NCBI GenBank assembly: GCA_040766885.1 | Contig: JAXGPP010000016.1 | Coordinates: 124,001 to 188,000 of the forward strand | Source: JAXGPP01 sp040766885 | Lineage (GTDB): Bacteria; Planctomycetota; Planctomycetia; Pirellulales; Thermoguttaceae | Reading direction: 5' to 3' | Length of the DNA stretch: 64,000 nucleotides | Shown here: one piece after another, positions 63,171-64,000 of the stretch | Numbering within the stretch: the first letter of the stretch is position 1 | Layout: the number at the start of each line of letters is the position of its first letter | The notes under the pieces: generated by a model | Databases searched by the model: none | What the model saw: only the letters and a program-made list of their open reading frames with translations | Told to the model about the DNA's origin: nothing | Program-made: the position numbers and the translations under genes

Positions 63171-64000
63171 CCACCGCCCGTTGGCTCTTCATCCTTGCTG
63201 CCTGGTTGGCGATCTGCCCGCATGCTACGGCGGAGCATCCACCGATTACGCTGCTCGATCACGAGGGTCGGAATGTCCTCGAATCCGGCGGCCCCGTGTC
63301 GACGATGCGAAGCTGCAGTCGCTGCCACAACACCGAGTACATTGCCACTCACAGCTATCACGCCTGGCTCGGAAGCGATGAGCGAGCAGCGCCAGGCAGG
63401 ATTCCGGGTGGCCGGCCATGGGATTGGAGCACGGGGGCTTTCGGGCGTTGGAACCCGGCGACCTACCGCTACCTCACGCCGCCGGGCGATGCGCGTCTGG
63501 ACTTGGGAACCGCGGAATGGATCGCCACGTTCTCGCGGCACGTGGGCGGAGGGCCCGCTTTGCTGGGGCAAGGCGGCAGCCTGTTGACGACGCGACGCGC
63601 GTCGAGCGGCGCGGATCCCGACATGTACGTGGCCGAGTCCGATGGGCAGCCGCAGGCGTGGGACTGGCAGCGATCTGGAATTGTGGAGATGAACTGTTTC
63701 CTGTGCCACACTTCCCGGCCCGATAATCAGGCGCGAACGAACGAACTCCGGCGAGGCCGGTTTCAATGGGCCAATACGGCGACGCTTGCTGCGACCCGCG
63801 TCGTTGCCCCTTCGGCCGATGGGTGGAGCTACGATCGCGCCCTCTTCCTGCCCGACGGCCGTCTGGATGCCGCCAGGCTCGGCTTGCGGGAACCAACGAG
63901 TGAGAATTGCGCGGTCTGCCACGGTCTGGCCGCACGGGGCGAACAACCAGTCAAGCTGGAGTTTTCGCTCGCTCAGTGGTCGACTGCCACGAAGGGGCAG
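63167..64000 (+). CDS. Multihaem c-type cytochrome, partial (runs off the window)
   Basis: ATG 63167 overlaps the octahaem gene's stop as ATGA. 278 codons are visible and open to the end. Signal peptide about 1-22 (LFILAAWLAICPHATA). Three CxxCH sites so far: CSRCH (Cys50), CFLCH and CAVCH. The rest is loop-rich with Trp and Gly (GRPWDWSTGAFGRWNPATYR). As the coupled partner of an octahaem reductase-like protein, it may be its electron donor or docking subunit. Confidence 0.8.
   Translation, partial: MTTARWLFILAAWLAICPHATAEHPPITLLDHEGRNVLESGGPVSTMRSCSRCHNTEYIATHSYHAWLGSDERAAPGRIPGGRPWDWSTGAFGRWNPATYRYLTPPGDARLDLGTAEWIATFSRHVGGGPALLGQGGSLLTTRRASSGADPDMYVAESDGQPQAWDWQRSGIVEMNCFLCHTSRPDNQARTNELRRGRFQWANTATLAATRVVAPSADGWSYDRALFLPDGRLDAARLGLREPTSENCAVCHGLAARGEQPVKLEFSLAQWSTATKGQ

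Noticed and set aside
1..64000. CRISPR array, prophage or plasmid origin
   Set aside because: No regularly spaced repeats, no phage structural genes, no replication initiator or iterons were seen.

Overview
The window reads as chromosomal DNA of a high-GC member of the Planctomycetota, probably a Pirellulales-type lineage. This is inferred from family content, not from a marker gene. The signs are many secreted sulfatases and glycan-active enzymes, small proteins opening with an NPYxSP/PP motif, a leucine-rich-repeat protein with a planctomycete-style membrane anchor, a truncated REP-associated transposase with its repeats, Tat-exported reductase and hydrolase families, an HzsA-like dihaem protein and an octahaem cytochrome. 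One tRNA (Arg, UCU) is present. I see no CRISPR array, phage, integrase or replication origin.

Layout. 1-7,000: an LRR protein, a decayed transposase with repeats, three NPY-motif small proteins and two glycosidase-like genes. 7,100-27,300: a long run of exported glycan enzymes: a GH106-type rhamnosidase, two helical or TIM-barrel hydrolases, a frameshifted sialidase-like gene, a phosphoesterase, a PKD/LamG glycosidase on the minus strand, a ceramidase-like protein, an M14 carboxypeptidase, a CE15 esterase, a sulfatase and a Tat aldo/keto reductase. 27,300-29,100: sparse DNA with two small hypothetical genes. 29,250-35,400: sulfatase, sulfatase, sulfatase, Tat-TIM-barrel hydrolase, the last three joined by ATGA overlaps. 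35,600-44,300: an HGSNAT-like acyltransferase, an L7/L12-esterase fusion, a beta-helix protein and two glycosidase-like genes. 44,500-50,000: the tRNA and a giant TPR protein with an embedded C39-like peptidase fold. 50,600-58,840: a GH95 fucosidase, an NPCBM/propeller/HzsA-like dihaem protein and a secreted protein that I interpret as a selenoprotein. 58,930-60,800: glnB-amt on the minus strand. 61,700-64,000: an octahaem cytochrome and a coupled multihaem partner that runs off the window.

How the genes fit together. The enzymes are consistent with stepwise removal of sulfate (four sulfatases), rhamnose (GH106), fucose (GH95), glucuronoyl esters (CE15) and other decorations from a complex sulfated polysaccharide outside the cytoplasm. 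No SusC/SusD pair is present. The right-hand end holds nitrogen sensing and uptake plus a multihaem redox module.

The most notable observation is at 57,067-58,839. An in-frame TGA at 58,693 is followed by 47 further codons of good coding quality, a UxxxC motif, and a 7-bp hairpin with a UGG loop placed as in a bacterial SECIS. The hairpin's 3' arm uses the unusual codons CGA and GTA. A 13-bp terminator-like hairpin begins one base after the downstream TAG.
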